DNA of 64,000 bases from CALARM01 sp040217695 (GCA_040217695.1 JBEHWO010000003.1:7714-71713), one strand, 5' to 3'; shown: positions 8,194 to 17,688, numbered from the stretch's first letter. Notes: generated by a model not told the origin, from the sequence alone. A program made the numbers and translations.

Positions 8194-8790
8194 CTAAAAT
8201 TCTCGTCTTCCCTCCATGGCTTTAAGAAGGGTTGTCTTATCGGCATATTCTATGTCCGACCCTACAGGCAGTCCGTATGCCAGTCTTGTAAGCCTGATGC
8301 CCATTGGTTTTATTTCATGGGCCAGGTAAAGAGCCGTCGCATCACCTTTTATATCATAATTGGTAGCGAGGATTACTTCTTTTGTAGAAAATTCTTTTAT
8401 TCTCTTTATCAGTTCTTTGATTTTCAGTTCAGAAGGTCCTATACCGTCTATAGGTGATATAACACCGTGAAGCACATGGTATCTCCCTTTAAAGGAACCT
8501 GCTCTTTCCAGAGCTATTACGTCCTGACATTCTGCTACAACACAGAGGATATTATCACTTCTCTTTTCATCCCTGCATATATAGCAGATTTCTCCTTCTG
8601 CTATATTAAAACATCTGCTGCAATAGCTTATTTTTTCTTTTACTTCCATTATGGATTCTGCAAGTTTGCAGGCTTCTTCTTTAGGAAGTTTGAAGAGATA
8701 AAAAGCCAGTCTCTGAGCTGTTTTAGGGCCTATGGTAGGCAATTTTGTCAGCTCATTTATCAATTTTGTCATAGCAGGTATCTGTTGCAT
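8194..8790 (-). CDS. recR: Recombination mediator protein RecR
   Basis: 198 residues, normal length. It acts with RecF/RecO in loading RecA at gapped DNA. Seen in order: a helix-hairpin-helix region (LPTIGPKTAQRLAFYL, about 17-32), a four-cysteine zinc finger (Cys57, 60, 69, 72), and a Toprim domain (about 80-175) with VVAECQDVIALE and the SPIDGIGPSEL loop. It is the last gene of dnaX-ebfC-recR, the common bacterial order. It begins 6 bases after ebfC with no clear ribosome site, suggesting coupled translation. Confidence 0.95.
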   Translation of the reverse strand: MQQIPAMTKLINELTKLPTIGPKTAQRLAFYLFKLPKEEACKLAESIMEVKEKISYCSRCFNIAEGEICYICRDEKRSDNILCVVAECQDVIALERAGSFKGRYHVLHGVISPIDGIGPSELKIKELIKRIKEFSTKEVILATNYDIKGDATALYLAHEIKPMGIRLTRLAYGLPVGSDIEYADKTTLLKAMEGRREF

Positions 8791-8796
8791 AGAATA

Positions 8797-9108
8797 TTAC
8801 ATAAGACCAGGTATCTTAATACCTCCTGTTAACTGAGACATTCTTTGAGCAGAAAGTTCCTGTGCTTTTTCCAGGGCTTTGTTTACTGCAACTACAACCA
8901 GGTCTTCAAGCATACTCATATCTTCAGGATCTACTACAGATGGATCTATCTTTACACTGTGAACTTTTAACTGTCCTGTTACAGTAGCTTTTACCATGCC
9001 GCCGCCTGCGCTTTCCTCTACCAGTTCTGCTGCAAGCTGATCCTGAATTTTCATCATATCATCCTGCATTTTTTTGATCTGATTCATCATTTTTTTGGGG
9101 TTCATCAT
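8797..9108 (-). CDS. ebfC: YbaB/EbfC family nucleoid-associated protein
   Basis: 103 residues. The family binds DNA as a dimer and is encoded between dnaX and recR in many bacteria, as here. The N-terminal helix is methionine- and lysine-rich (MMNPKKMMNQIKKMQDDM), followed by the conserved core VKATVTGQLKVHSVKIDP and a C-terminal helix ending in a glycine-rich tail. An ATG lies at 9126, but it overlaps the AGGAGG ribosome site; the ATG at 9108, 9 bases after AGGAGG, is the better start. A heptad array (CACTGAT) separates it from dnaX. Confidence 0.9.
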   Translation of the reverse strand: MMNPKKMMNQIKKMQDDMMKIQDQLAAELVEESAGGGMVKATVTGQLKVHSVKIDPSVVDPEDMSMLEDLVVVAVNKALEKAQELSAQRMSQLTGGIKIPGLM

Positions 9109-9128
9109 AATTTTTTTCCTCCTCATAA

Positions 9129-9163
9129 ATCACTGATCACTGATCACTGATCACCGATCACTG
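9129..9163. repeat. CACTGAT heptad array between dnaX and ebfC
   Basis: Five consecutive 7-bp units (CACTGAT with one CACCGAT), starting right after the dnaX stop codon on the minus strand and ending just before the ebfC ribosome site. Same period and place as the CGTRACG arrays, with a different unit sequence. Confidence 0.8.
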
Positions 9164-10984
9164 TTATATAATTATTTCTCCTTCAAATAGTTTTGTCACT
9201 TCGTCTATAGTAGGACCTTCAGCTTCTCTTTTTTTCGTTTTTTTTTCAGGAGAATTATTTTCTTCACCAAAAAGGCTTATTTCCTGAACTTTTTTTTCTA
9301 CTAATTTAGTTTTTAATAAAAATTGTTTCCCGAAGAATCTCTCCAGGGAATTTTCTATTTTATTTTTATTGTCTTCTATGCGATCTTTGTAAAAAGAATG
9401 AGTGAAAGACAGGGTTAATATATTACCCTTTAATTCGGATAATTCTCCCTGAATCATGGGCTGATAGAGAGGCACGTTCTCCCCTTTAAATCTGTAAAGG
9501 AAATCGTCCCATCGCTTTTTTATCATATGAAAATCTATATATTTCTCTGTTTTTTCTTCTATCACAGGGGGCTGTATATCAGGACTTTCTTCTTCCATCG
9601 CCGCTGCAAATATCTGTTCATCCAGAATGGGCGGGGAAGGGATTATTTCTTCTTCTACAGGTTCCTGTGGTTCTTCCGGAGGAATAAATTCTCCATATTC
9701 CTCTGTAGCAGGCAGTTCTGCAGCAATGGGAAGGGGTACCGGTTTTTCTGTTATAATATTTTCTCTGTGTAACTCTTCTGCAGGGGATTCATCCGGTTCA
9801 CAGGGAACTTTTTTTGTACCTATAATTTCAGGCAGTCTTTTGATTTTTTCTTCCAGTTCTGTCAGCCTTTCTTCCAGAACATCGGGAGATCTGTCGGCGC
9901 TCCTGTGGCACATACGGAGAAATGTTATCTCTGTCTGTATATGCCACTGGCTGTCCCAGGTTAACTGATATTTTAAATCTGTAAGTAGTTTTAACATATT
10001 CATTATTCTCGGAACAGTTATATTTTTTGCCTGATTTTCCATTTCTTTTACAGAGGCAGGTATCCTGTCTACAAGTCTCTTCTGGGAAGGACATATTTTG
10101 ATTACAAGGAGATCCCTGAAATATTTTATAAATTCTTTTATTACCTGATTTATATCCTTGCCTTCTTCTATTAATTTTCTGGTCAGTGTAAGAATGGTTC
10201 CTCCATCCTGTTTTATTACGCAGTCTGCAAGGTCCAGTAAAATCTTTTCACTTAAATTACCGAGAACTATTTCTGCATCGGATAGTTTTATATCTTTACC
10301 ACAGAAAGATATGACCTGATCCAGCATACTCAGTGCATCACGAAGAGAACCTTCGGAACTTCCCGCTATTAAGTTCAAAACAGATTCTTCTATCTTTAAC
10401 TGCTCTTTTTTTGAAATATCTTTCAGATGATTTACAGTGTCATTTATGGAGATTCTCCTGAAATCAAAACGCTGACAGCGGGATAATATGGTTGGTAAAA
10501 GTTTATGAGGTTCTGTCGTGGCAAGGACAAATATAACATGTTTCGGAGGTTCTTCAAGGGTTTTAAGAAGTGCATTGAAGGCTTCCTTTGTTAACATATG
10601 AACTTCATCTACTATATAGACTTTATATCTCCCTCTTGTAGGGGCATATTTAACCTTTTCCCTCAGTTCCCTTATTTCATTTATGCCTCTGTTTGAGGCT
10701 CCGTCTATTTCTATTACATCAAGGGCTGATCCGGCGGAAATTTGCATACATGTTTCACATCTGTTACATGGCTCAGGAGTAGGTCCTTTTTCGCAGTTAA
10801 GTGCTTTGGCGAGTATTCTGGCAGTACTGGTTTTCCCTGTACCTCTCGGACCGCAGAAAAGATAGGCATGAGTTATTCTCTCATGTTCAATGGCATTTTT
10901 GACTGTTTTTGTAACATGAATCTGACCTACTATTTCATCAAAGGTCTGAGAACGCCATTTACGATATAAAGAAAGAAAAGACAC
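9164..10984 (-). CDS. dnaX: DNA polymerase III subunit gamma/tau
   Basis: 606 residues, the AAA+ clamp-loader motor. Walker A GPRGTGKT is at 45-52, the zinc-binding cysteines at 64, 73, 76 and 79, and Walker B IVDEVH at about 124-129, with the family sequence AFNALLKTLEEPP after it. Domain III runs to about residue 365. It is followed by an acidic, proline-rich linker (about 375-490) and a short C-terminal domain. The GTG at 10984 follows AGGTGG with spacing 5 and gives the family N-terminus SFLSLYRKWR. Near the 3' end a run of nine A (9238-9246 on the opposite strand) is a possible slippage site, but it would change only about the last 20 residues. It leads the operon with ebfC and recR. Confidence 0.95.
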   Translation of the reverse strand: MSFLSLYRKWRSQTFDEIVGQIHVTKTVKNAIEHERITHAYLFCGPRGTGKTSTARILAKALNCEKGPTPEPCNRCETCMQISAGSALDVIEIDGASNRGINEIRELREKVKYAPTRGRYKVYIVDEVHMLTKEAFNALLKTLEEPPKHVIFVLATTEPHKLLPTILSRCQRFDFRRISINDTVNHLKDISKKEQLKIEESVLNLIAGSSEGSLRDALSMLDQVISFCGKDIKLSDAEIVLGNLSEKILLDLADCVIKQDGGTILTLTRKLIEEGKDINQVIKEFIKYFRDLLVIKICPSQKRLVDRIPASVKEMENQAKNITVPRIMNMLKLLTDLKYQLTWDSQWHIQTEITFLRMCHRSADRSPDVLEERLTELEEKIKRLPEIIGTKKVPCEPDESPAEELHRENIITEKPVPLPIAAELPATEEYGEFIPPEEPQEPVEEEIIPSPPILDEQIFAAAMEEESPDIQPPVIEEKTEKYIDFHMIKKRWDDFLYRFKGENVPLYQPMIQGELSELKGNILTLSFTHSFYKDRIEDNKNKIENSLERFFGKQFLLKTKLVEKKVQEISLFGEENNSPEKKTKKREAEGPTIDEVTKLFEGEIII

Positions 10985-11123
10985 TTTTACCACCTGAATT
11001 TCTTTTTCTGAATTTCCCTGAATTAGAATTTATAGATTCGACTTAAAGATATAAAGTCCTTTATATTTTAACTATGAAGGATTTTCTCTTTATATAAAAG
11101 AATAAATTCTTATGGATAATTAT

Positions 11124-11263
11124 CTTGATAATGTCACATTTAATAAAATAGCAATTGGCAATTAGCAGTTAGCTGTTAGCTTTCGAGTAATAATTAAAGC
11201 TAATCGCTAACAGCTGATAGCTAATAACTATTTTATCAAAGCAGGTAATATGACAATGTCAGG
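11124..11263. repeat. Element E copy 1: inverted-repeat element with heptad core
   Basis: A 140-bp element. Ends are inverted repeats (CTTGATAATGTCAC at the left, TGACAATGTCAG at the right), and AATAAAATAG is mirrored by CTATTTTATCAAAG. The interior is made of 7-bp units (GCAATTA, GCAGTTA, GCTGTTA, then GCTAATC, GCTAACA, GCTGATA), the second set being the reverse complement of the first, so the whole can fold into one hairpin. A second copy is at 42097-42243. No ORF is inside. Confidence 0.8.
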
Positions 11264-11360
11264 TTATAATTTAAAGGTATAGGAATTTTCATTTTTAATG
11301 GTGTAAAATAAGGCTTTAGATGAAAATTAAGTAAAGGCAGTTTATCTGAATAATTTAAGA
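11264..11360 (+). promoter_or_regulatory. Conserved leader F, copy 1, upstream of the phosphohexomutase
   Basis: About 95 bases shared with the regions upstream of the genes at 32515 and 34306. The shared parts are GGTATAGGAATTTTC, then TAATGGTGTAAAATAAGG, then GATGAAAATTAAG and CAGTTTATCTGAATAATTTA. It ends next to the ribosome site of the gene. It may be a common promoter or leader; the -35 and -10 elements are not obvious. Confidence 0.5.
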
Positions 11361-11370
11361 GGTGATAGTA

Positions 11371-12738
11371 TTGAACGTAAATCCGTATATTTTCAGAGAA
11401 TATGATATCCGCGGAGTTGTCAGGGAAGATTTTACGAAGGATCTTATTATAAATCTCGGTAAAGCACTGGGGACTTTTTACAGTAATCATGGTGTTACAG
11501 AAATAACCCTGGGGAGAGATTGCCGGTTGAGTTCTCCCTCTCTCCATGACTGGTTGCTTGCAGGACTTCTGACTTCAGGCATTAATGTTATAGATATAGG
11601 ACTCTCTCATACCCCTCTCCTTTATTTTTCTCTTTTCCATCTTTCTGCAGGAGGAGGAGTGATGATCACCGGAAGTCACAACCCTCCCGATAATAACGGA
11701 TTTAAAATATGCCTGGGAAAAAGTACCATTCATGGAAAAGAAATACAGCAATTGAGAAAGATAATGGAAGACGAATCTTTTGTTTCAGGAACAGGCTCTG
11801 TCAGAGAAATAGATCTTAAAGAAATTTATAAAAAAGAAGTTTTTTCCAGACTTAAAAGGGGTGGCAGAACTGTTAAGGTGGTTATAGATGCTGGGAACGG
11901 CACAGGCGGACTTTTCGCACCTGATATATACAGAAAAATGGGTATGGAAGTAATAGAACTTTACTGTAATCCTGACGGACATTTCCCAAATCATCATCCT
12001 GACCCTACTGTGGAGGATTATATGAAAGATCTGACTGAAAGAGTCAGGGAAGAAGGGGCAGACCTTGGTATTGCCTTTGACGGAGACGCAGACAGGATTG
12101 GCGTAATAAATGATACGGGGAAAATCATCTGGGGTGATCAGTTAATGATTCTTTTTTCCAGAGAAATTTTAAAGGAACATCCGGGGGCATCTTTTATTTC
12201 CGAAGTCAAATGCTCTCAGACCCTCTTTGATGACATAGAAGCTCATGGAGGCCGTGCCATCATGTGGAAAGTAGGCCATTCCCTTATAAAAAAGAAACTT
12301 GCAGAAGAGAAAGCACTTCTGGCAGGGGAGATGAGCGGCCACATATTTTTTGCCCACAGATATTTCGGCTTTGACGATGCCGTATATTCAGGGGGAAGGG
12401 TTCTGGAAATTCTCTCTGAAACAGATAAACCTCTCTCTGAATTACTTTCAGATATTCCGGCAACCGTAAATACTCCTGAAATAAGATTTCCCTGTCCCGA
12501 TGAGATAAAATTTGAAATTGTAAAAAAAGTGGTTACATATTTCAAGGAAAAACATAAAGTGGTGGATATAGACGGTGCAAGGGTAATTTTCCCTGAAGGA
12601 TGGGCCCTTGTGAGAGCTTCAAATACACAGCCTGTTATCGTTATGAGGTTTGAAGCTACTACTGGAGAAGAACTTACCCGAATAAGAAGATCTGTGGAAG
12701 AAATATTGGAAAAAATGATGAAAATTGTAAAATTATAA
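11371..12738 (+). CDS. Phosphomannomutase / phosphoglucomutase
   Basis: 455 residues, alpha-D-phosphohexomutase family, interconverting hexose 6- and 1-phosphates for sugar-nucleotide synthesis. The phosphoserine loop is TGSHNPP with Ser102. The metal loop is DGDADR at 237-242, and the sugar-binding loop GEMSGH lies near residue 315. The C-terminal phosphate-binding loop (RASNTQPVIVMRFEA) is present. Upstream in-frame GTG at 11362 overlaps the ribosome site AAGAGGTG; the TTG at 11371 is spaced 6 bases from it and yields the family start NPYIFREYDIRG. It is preceded by leader F and a heptad hairpin element. A GC-rich hairpin follows. Confidence 0.9.
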   Translation: MNVNPYIFREYDIRGVVREDFTKDLIINLGKALGTFYSNHGVTEITLGRDCRLSSPSLHDWLLAGLLTSGINVIDIGLSHTPLLYFSLFHLSAGGGVMITGSHNPPDNNGFKICLGKSTIHGKEIQQLRKIMEDESFVSGTGSVREIDLKEIYKKEVFSRLKRGGRTVKVVIDAGNGTGGLFAPDIYRKMGMEVIELYCNPDGHFPNHHPDPTVEDYMKDLTERVREEGADLGIAFDGDADRIGVINDTGKIIWGDQLMILFSREILKEHPGASFISEVKCSQTLFDDIEAHGGRAIMWKVGHSLIKKKLAEEKALLAGEMSGHIFFAHRYFGFDDAVYSGGRVLEILSETDKPLSELLSDIPATVNTPEIRFPCPDEIKFEIVKKVVTYFKEKHKVVDIDGARVIFPEGWALVRASNTQPVIVMRFEATTGEELTRIRRSVEEILEKMMKIVKL

Positions 12739-12753
12739 TAAAATTCCTGAAGA

Positions 12754-12773
12754 GGGCAGGCAGAGGCCTGCCC
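12754..12773. terminator. GC-rich hairpin between convergent genes
   Basis: GGGCAGGC-AGAG-GCCTGCCC, an 8-bp perfect stem in the 42 bases between two convergent genes. There is no long T run on the plus side. It may act as a bidirectional terminator. Confidence 0.5.
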
Positions 12774-12780
12774 CTCATTA

Positions 12781-13836
12781 CTATTTCGTAGTAAGTTTTA
12801 CGGCATTTGAATAGGGGCCATCAAACTCTTTACCCTTTTCATAGCCTCTCTCGAAAACAACATAATAATAGGTCTGGCCGGAAACAGCTGTGTTATCCGT
12901 AAAAGAATAATAGCCTTTCCCCGGCATACCGTAACTGTTTTCATAATTGAAAAATTTAATGTCTTCTTTTTTAGAACCGGAAAACTCCTTCGTTGAACGT
13001 GCTACTACATAAATACGCATCATTTCTTCATTGTTTTCTTTCCTGTTCCAGTGAAGTACGTTATTGGGGGTAGCCATTTCTTTGCCTGTGAGTATATTTT
13101 GCAACGGTTTCATCTGTTCCATTTTCTCCATATTCCCGGAAGGGTCGAAATACATGGAATTTTTATCAGACTCTTTCATAATGATTATTACACCTGTTTT
13201 TGTCTCTCCTTCTCCCACTTCTGCCTTTACTCCCGATTCATTTTTCTGGGACATTTCATACTTTACCGCACTGGCAGTAAGGGTGAATGTGCCGGGAGTG
13301 GTACGTACACTGAAATAGCCTTTCCCGTCAGCTTTTACGGAGAAATGTCTCTGTGAACCCATCATCTGAGCCATTATATCCTCGGGAGACATGTTTTGCA
13401 TTGCTTCATAGTTGATTTTTTGCTCCATAGATGCATTAACACCTGCTTCCGCTACAGGTTTATTTCCTTCGTCCACTACCTGACCTTTTATATAACAGGT
13501 AGTTTTTTTCATTTCAATATTGATATTTTCCTTTACTTCTTCGGCACCTGTTGTAACTGTAAGTGCTTTTTCCATATAATACCCGTCTTTTTCCGCAGTA
13601 ACAGTCCATGTACCTTCTCCGACACCCAGGGCGTAGTTACCGTTCGTTGCATCTGTCGCAAAGACAAACCCTCCCTGGCCTATTGCATTTACCCTGACTT
13701 CAGTCAGAACAGAACCTTCGCAGGTGATGTTACCTGAAATGTAAGCCTTCTGAAATGTTCCGGGTAATTCCCTGGCTGAAACAGAACAAAAAAGTATTAG
13801 AGATAGTGTAATTACTAAACATGTTAATAATTTCAT
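12781..13836 (-). CDS. Secreted protein with carboxypeptidase-regulatory-like repeats
   Basis: 351 residues. The N-terminus MKLLTCLVITLSLILFCSVS is a signal peptide; export to the periplasm or surface is expected. Two or three beta-sandwich modules of the carboxypeptidase regulatory-like type follow (about 25-110 and 115-215), with typical phrases such as GNYALGVGEGTWTVTAEKDG and GYFSVRTTPGTFTLTASAV. The remainder looks like a fibronectin-type fold (YYYVVFERGYEKGKEFDGPYS). An ATG exists at 13875, but the ATG at 13836 has an AAAGGAAGT site and starts the signal peptide. No catalytic residues were seen; it may bind carbohydrate or protein. Confidence 0.75.
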   Translation of the reverse strand: MKLLTCLVITLSLILFCSVSARELPGTFQKAYISGNITCEGSVLTEVRVNAIGQGGFVFATDATNGNYALGVGEGTWTVTAEKDGYYMEKALTVTTGAEEVKENINIEMKKTTCYIKGQVVDEGNKPVAEAGVNASMEQKINYEAMQNMSPEDIMAQMMGSQRHFSVKADGKGYFSVRTTPGTFTLTASAVKYEMSQKNESGVKAEVGEGETKTGVIIIMKESDKNSMYFDPSGNMEKMEQMKPLQNILTGKEMATPNNVLHWNRKENNEEMMRIYVVARSTKEFSGSKKEDIKFFNYENSYGMPGKGYYSFTDNTAVSGQTYYYVVFERGYEKGKEFDGPYSNAVKLTTK

Positions 13837-13917
13837 AATTTTACTTCCTTTCTTTAATAATATTACGGATAACATTATATAGTGTATTTCATAACCTGTT
13901 AAAATTTACTTATGCTC

Positions 13918-14024
13918 TCGTGACGCGTAACGCGTGACGGGAAGAAAATCTAAAGTCAGCAGGTGTTCGTAATGCATGCTTCTTCACGCATCACGCATCA
14001 CGCATTACGCATTACGCATCACGA
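13918..14024. repeat. Two heptad arrays in a long intergenic region
   Basis: 13918-13941 holds CGTGACGCGTAACGCGTGACG followed by GGAAG. 13984-14024 holds six units of CACGCAT/TACGCAT. The 560-base gap to the next gene contains only repeats and a promoter. Confidence 0.8.
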
Positions 14025-14123
14025 TGTTATTATTTATTGAGAGTTATGAAACTGACTATAATTACGGTATATATATAATATTTGCTTAACCGTATATTTT
14101 ACCTTCTATCAGATGAAATATTA

Positions 14124-14237
14124 ATTGACTGTAATAAAATAATTCTGGCAAATTATGTTTACTGTCCTCCCGTCACGCGTCACGCGTCACGCGTCACGAT
14201 TCTAAATATGATATGGTTATTTTTTTAGCGTAATGTT
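14124..14237. repeat. Element C copy with CGTCACG core
   Basis: The left half (GACTGTAATAAAATAATTC, then TGGCAAATTATG) and the right half (CTAAATATGATATGGTTATT) flank CCGTCACG repeated about four times at 14171-14198. Left and right halves recur in other copies at 36644-36763 and 41980-42096. Confidence 0.7.
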
Positions 14238-14320
14238 TACGCATCACTTATCATTCATAACCTGTCCCGATTATTTAAATACTATGTTTTTTCTGTTTTC
14301 CTTGTATGAACCGAAATTAT

Positions 14321-14349
14321 TTGCTCCGAGAAAAACACTGTGATATAAT
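14321..14349 (+). promoter_or_regulatory. Sigma-70-type promoter of the PAS hybrid kinase
   Basis: A -35-like TTGCTC (14321-14326) and a perfect -10 TATAAT (14344-14349), separated by 17 bases. The start codon is at 14394, giving a leader of about 38 bases. Confidence 0.5.
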
Positions 14350-14393
14350 ATATTATATCTCCGGTAGCCCTGAAGTGATTGGAAGGGAAAAAT

Positions 14394-17300
14394 ATGGTAT
14401 TACCTGTACCTATAAATTTTATAAATCTCCCCTTTGAAGAAATAGAGAGAGGGCTTGTCGATGCTCTCGGCCATATTGCCCTCATGGCCGGTGCCGTGAA
14501 GGCTTCTGTTTTTTTGTTCTCAGAAGATTTACAGACTGTAACAGGCAGTTATGAATGGTTTTACGGGGAAAATCACCCCTCTGTTTCTCCGAACAGTTCT
14601 ACAGATTTCTTTTCCGGTTATTTGGAGAGATGGAAAAATTTTGAAACATTTTTTATATCATCACCCTCTGGCAGGAATAAATGGCCGGGAACGGATTCTA
14701 TTGTTTTCGTCCCTCTGGTTTTCAGAGGAAAACTTTACGGTGCTATGGGCCTTTATAAAAAGGCTCATACGGAATGGCCTGATGACGCAGTTGAGCTACT
14801 GGAATTTATGGCACCTCTTGTAATTAATGTAATAGAGAGAAAGAAAACAGAAGAACATCTCAGAAAAGCCCGGGAAAAATACAAAAATCTTTATCATTAT
14901 GCCCATGTAGGACTATTTGAGACTTCTCTGGAAGAAGCAAAAATAATAGCCTGTAACAGGCTGTACTGTCAGATGGCAGGTTTTACTTCCGTAGAGGAAG
15001 CTATAAATCAGGATGTGCTTCAGTTTTATACAAATCCCGCCCATAGAGAAGAAATAAAGAAAATATTAATGGAAAAGGGATTTATAGAAAATTATGTAAC
15101 TCAATTCAGAAACAGGATGACAGACAAAAAGTTCTGGGCAGAATTTTCCGCCATGGTTAACCGTGACAGAAATGTTATAGAAGGAACCATTATTGATATA
15201 ACAGCAAGAAAAGAAGCAGAAGATACTCTGGTATTTACACAGTTCGCCATGGATAATGCAAGGGATGCCGTATATCTGGTTGACTCGGAAAGTAAATTTG
15301 TATATGTAAATCATGCTGCCTGTAAATATCTCGGTTATTCAAGAGAAGAATTGCTGACTATGGGTATCAGTGATATAAGACCGGAATATACGGAACAGTG
15401 GTGGAAGTCTCACATGCAGGAAATAAAAGAAAAAAAATCTTTTATGTATGAAAGTATTAATAGAAGAAAAGATGGAACAGTTTTTCCTGTAGAAGTATCT
15501 GTAAATTATCTGGAATTTTGCGGCAGAGAATATAACTGCGCTTTTCTTCGTAATATTTCGGAAAGAAAAACAAGAGAAGGAGAAAGAAACAGACTTGTTT
15601 ATATTCTTGAAGCTACCAGTGATCTTGTTTCAACTGCAACTCCTGACGGTAAAATAATTTATATGAACAGGGCAGGGCGGGAACTTTTAAACTGGACAGA
15701 GGATAAAAATTCTGACTTTGTAAAATATGCTCATCCTGACTGGGCTCTTGATATGGTTATGAATACCGGAGTCCATTCTGCAAGAAAAAATGGTGTCTGG
15801 CACGGGGAAACTGCTGTTTTAAACGGCGAAGGCAGGGAAATACCTGTGTCACAGGTTATTATAGCCCATAAAGCATCTGACGGCAGGGTGGAATATTTTT
15901 CTACTATTTTGAGAGATATCAGCAGAATAAAAAAGGGGGAAGAGAGTCTTGCCGCCGAAAAAGAACGTCTTTCTGTGACCCTTAAAAGTATAGGTGATGG
16001 TGTTATTGCCACTGATATTTCAGGAAGAATTACCATTATGAACGGTGTTGCAGAAAAACTTACAGGGTGGACTCTGGAAGAAGGAGAAGGAAAAAAACTT
16101 TCCGATGTTTTTCATATTGTCAATGAGATGACAGGAGAAGTATGTGATAATCCTGTTCAAAAGGTACTCCTCAGCGGAGATATTGTGGAACTGGCAAATC
16201 ATACTATGCTCATATCCAGGGATGGAAGAAAAATGCTTATTGCCGATAGCGGTGCGCCGATAAAAGATAAAAACAATCAGGTTACAGGTGTTGTTCTTGT
16301 TTTTCGTGATATAACGGAAAGACAGAGAATAATGGAGAATCTTCAGAAGATTCAGAAGCTTGATTCTCTCGGACTTCTTGCAGGAGGTATAGCTCATGAT
16401 TTTAATAATCTTCTCGGAGGCATTTTCGGTTATATCGAACTTGCCAGGGAGGCATGTAAAGATAATGAAGCATCTTTATTTCTTTCCTGTGCGTTTAAAT
16501 TATATGACAGAGCAAAATCTCTTACCAGGCAGCTTCTTACCTTTGCAAAAGGCGGTTCTCCTCTTAAGAAAACAGATGATCTTACATCAATTATAATGGA
16601 TACTGTTAATTTTGCCCTTGCCGGTTCCAGTCTTAAATGTGTTTTTAATATAGATGAACATCTCTGGTTATGTGATTTTGATAGCAGTCAGATAAGGCAG
16701 GCTATTCATAATATAGTAATCAATGCAGTTCAGGCCATGCCGGACGGAGGAGACATATGTGTCAGTGCTGAAAATATTCAGTCTCTTCCTGCCATTCATA
16801 TGTCTCACGGTAAAGGGAAATATGTGAAAATTTCCGTAATGGATAAAGGCACAGGCGTTCCCAGAGAATTACTCGGGAATATTTTTGATCCATTTTTTAC
16901 TACAAAACAAAAATGCACAGGTATTGGCCTTTCTATTGTATATTCCATAATCAGTAAACATGACGGATTTATTGACCTTGAGTCAGAAGAGGGGAAAGGC
17001 ACTGTTGTTAATATTTATTTGCCTGTATCGAAAGATGGTATTAAAGAGGTCATTTCTGCCAGGACTGTGGCGGGACATGTAACATGCACCGGTAAAGGTA
17101 CTGTTCTTGTTATGGATGATGATGAAGATCTCAGGAAAATCCTGGAGAGAATATTAAAAAAAATAGGTTATTCAACTGTACTGACGGCAAATTCCAGGGA
17201 AGCCTTTTCTGCCTTTATTGAAGCAGAAAAAAGTGCCCCTTTCTCTACTGCTTTTCTTGATATGACCATACCCGGTGATATGGGCGGGAAAGAAGTGATA

Positions 17301-17465
17301 AAAAATTTTCTTATTGTAAGACCGGAACTTAAAGCAGTGGCTATAAGCGGTTATTCCGATGATCCGGTTATGGCGGAACCGAAAAAATTCGGATTTGCGG
17401 CAGCTCTGAAAAAACCTTTTTTAAAAGATGAAATTTTAACCGTATTAAACGACCTTGATATTTGA
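14394..17465 (+). CDS. Hybrid sensor histidine kinase (GAF, multiple PAS, HisKA, HATPase, receiver)
   Basis: 1023 residues with no membrane segments, so a cytosolic sensor. In order: a GAF-like domain (about 1-150), four PAS domains (about 160-275, 280-395, 400-515, 525-650), a HisKA-type helix with phospho-acceptor His668 in AGGIAHDFNNLLGG, and a HATPase_c domain (G1 DKGTGVP, G2 TGIGLSIVYSI). A C-terminal receiver has acidic pocket DDDED and phospho-acceptor Asp956 (FLDMTIPG). The start ATG lies 6 bases after GGAAGGG; an upstream in-frame TTG overlaps that site. There is no output gene next to it, so phosphotransfer to a separate partner is likely. The ligand is unknown. Confidence 0.9.
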   Translation: MVLPVPINFINLPFEEIERGLVDALGHIALMAGAVKASVFLFSEDLQTVTGSYEWFYGENHPSVSPNSSTDFFSGYLERWKNFETFFISSPSGRNKWPGTDSIVFVPLVFRGKLYGAMGLYKKAHTEWPDDAVELLEFMAPLVINVIERKKTEEHLRKAREKYKNLYHYAHVGLFETSLEEAKIIACNRLYCQMAGFTSVEEAINQDVLQFYTNPAHREEIKKILMEKGFIENYVTQFRNRMTDKKFWAEFSAMVNRDRNVIEGTIIDITARKEAEDTLVFTQFAMDNARDAVYLVDSESKFVYVNHAACKYLGYSREELLTMGISDIRPEYTEQWWKSHMQEIKEKKSFMYESINRRKDGTVFPVEVSVNYLEFCGREYNCAFLRNISERKTREGERNRLVYILEATSDLVSTATPDGKIIYMNRAGRELLNWTEDKNSDFVKYAHPDWALDMVMNTGVHSARKNGVWHGETAVLNGEGREIPVSQVIIAHKASDGRVEYFSTILRDISRIKKGEESLAAEKERLSVTLKSIGDGVIATDISGRITIMNGVAEKLTGWTLEEGEGKKLSDVFHIVNEMTGEVCDNPVQKVLLSGDIVELANHTMLISRDGRKMLIADSGAPIKDKNNQVTGVVLVFRDITERQRIMENLQKIQKLDSLGLLAGGIAHDFNNLLGGIFGYIELAREACKDNEASLFLSCAFKLYDRAKSLTRQLLTFAKGGSPLKKTDDLTSIIMDTVNFALAGSSLKCVFNIDEHLWLCDFDSSQIRQAIHNIVINAVQAMPDGGDICVSAENIQSLPAIHMSHGKGKYVKISVMDKGTGVPRELLGNIFDPFFTTKQKCTGIGLSIVYSIISKHDGFIDLESEEGKGTVVNIYLPVSKDGIKEVISARTVAGHVTCTGKGTVLVMDDDEDLRKILERILKKIGYSTVLTANSREAFSAFIEAEKSAPFSTAFLDMTIPGDMGGKEVIKNFLIVRPELKAVAISGYSDDPVMAEPKKFGFAAALKKPFLKDEILTVLNDLDI

Positions 17466-17519
17466 GATTTTAATGAAAAGACTTCAGAATTCTTCATATG
17501 TATTGCCCCTGTTACCTGC

Positions 17520-17688
17520 AGTGTCTGCAGCGGTAAATACGATACCGGATAATCTGTGATTCTGTCTTTTCCTGTCACCCGTCACGATTATAGCCATTTA
17601 TGAATTATTTTATATGAGAATCGTAACGCGTAACGCGTCACGATATAGACGTAAATATGATTGGGTTATTTCTTGACAACCCCTAAGC
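17520..17688. repeat. Chimeric B/C repeat elements with two heptad arrays
   Basis: The left half is of type B (AGTGTCTGCAGCGGTAAATAC, ACCGGATAATCTGTG) running into CACCCGTCACGATTATAG. It is followed by a second array (CGTAACGCGTAACGCGTCACG, 17622-17642) and a type C right end (GGGTTATTTCTTGACAACC, CCTAAGC). Confidence 0.65.

Noticed and set aside
9238..9246. Programmed frameshift producing a classical gamma subunit
   Set aside because: The A run lies only about 20 codons from the end of dnaX, so the product would be almost full length.
8194..11000. Replication origin near dnaX-recR
   Set aside because: No DnaA-box cluster, dnaA or dnaN was seen; the dnaX-ebfC-recR operon is not itself an origin marker.
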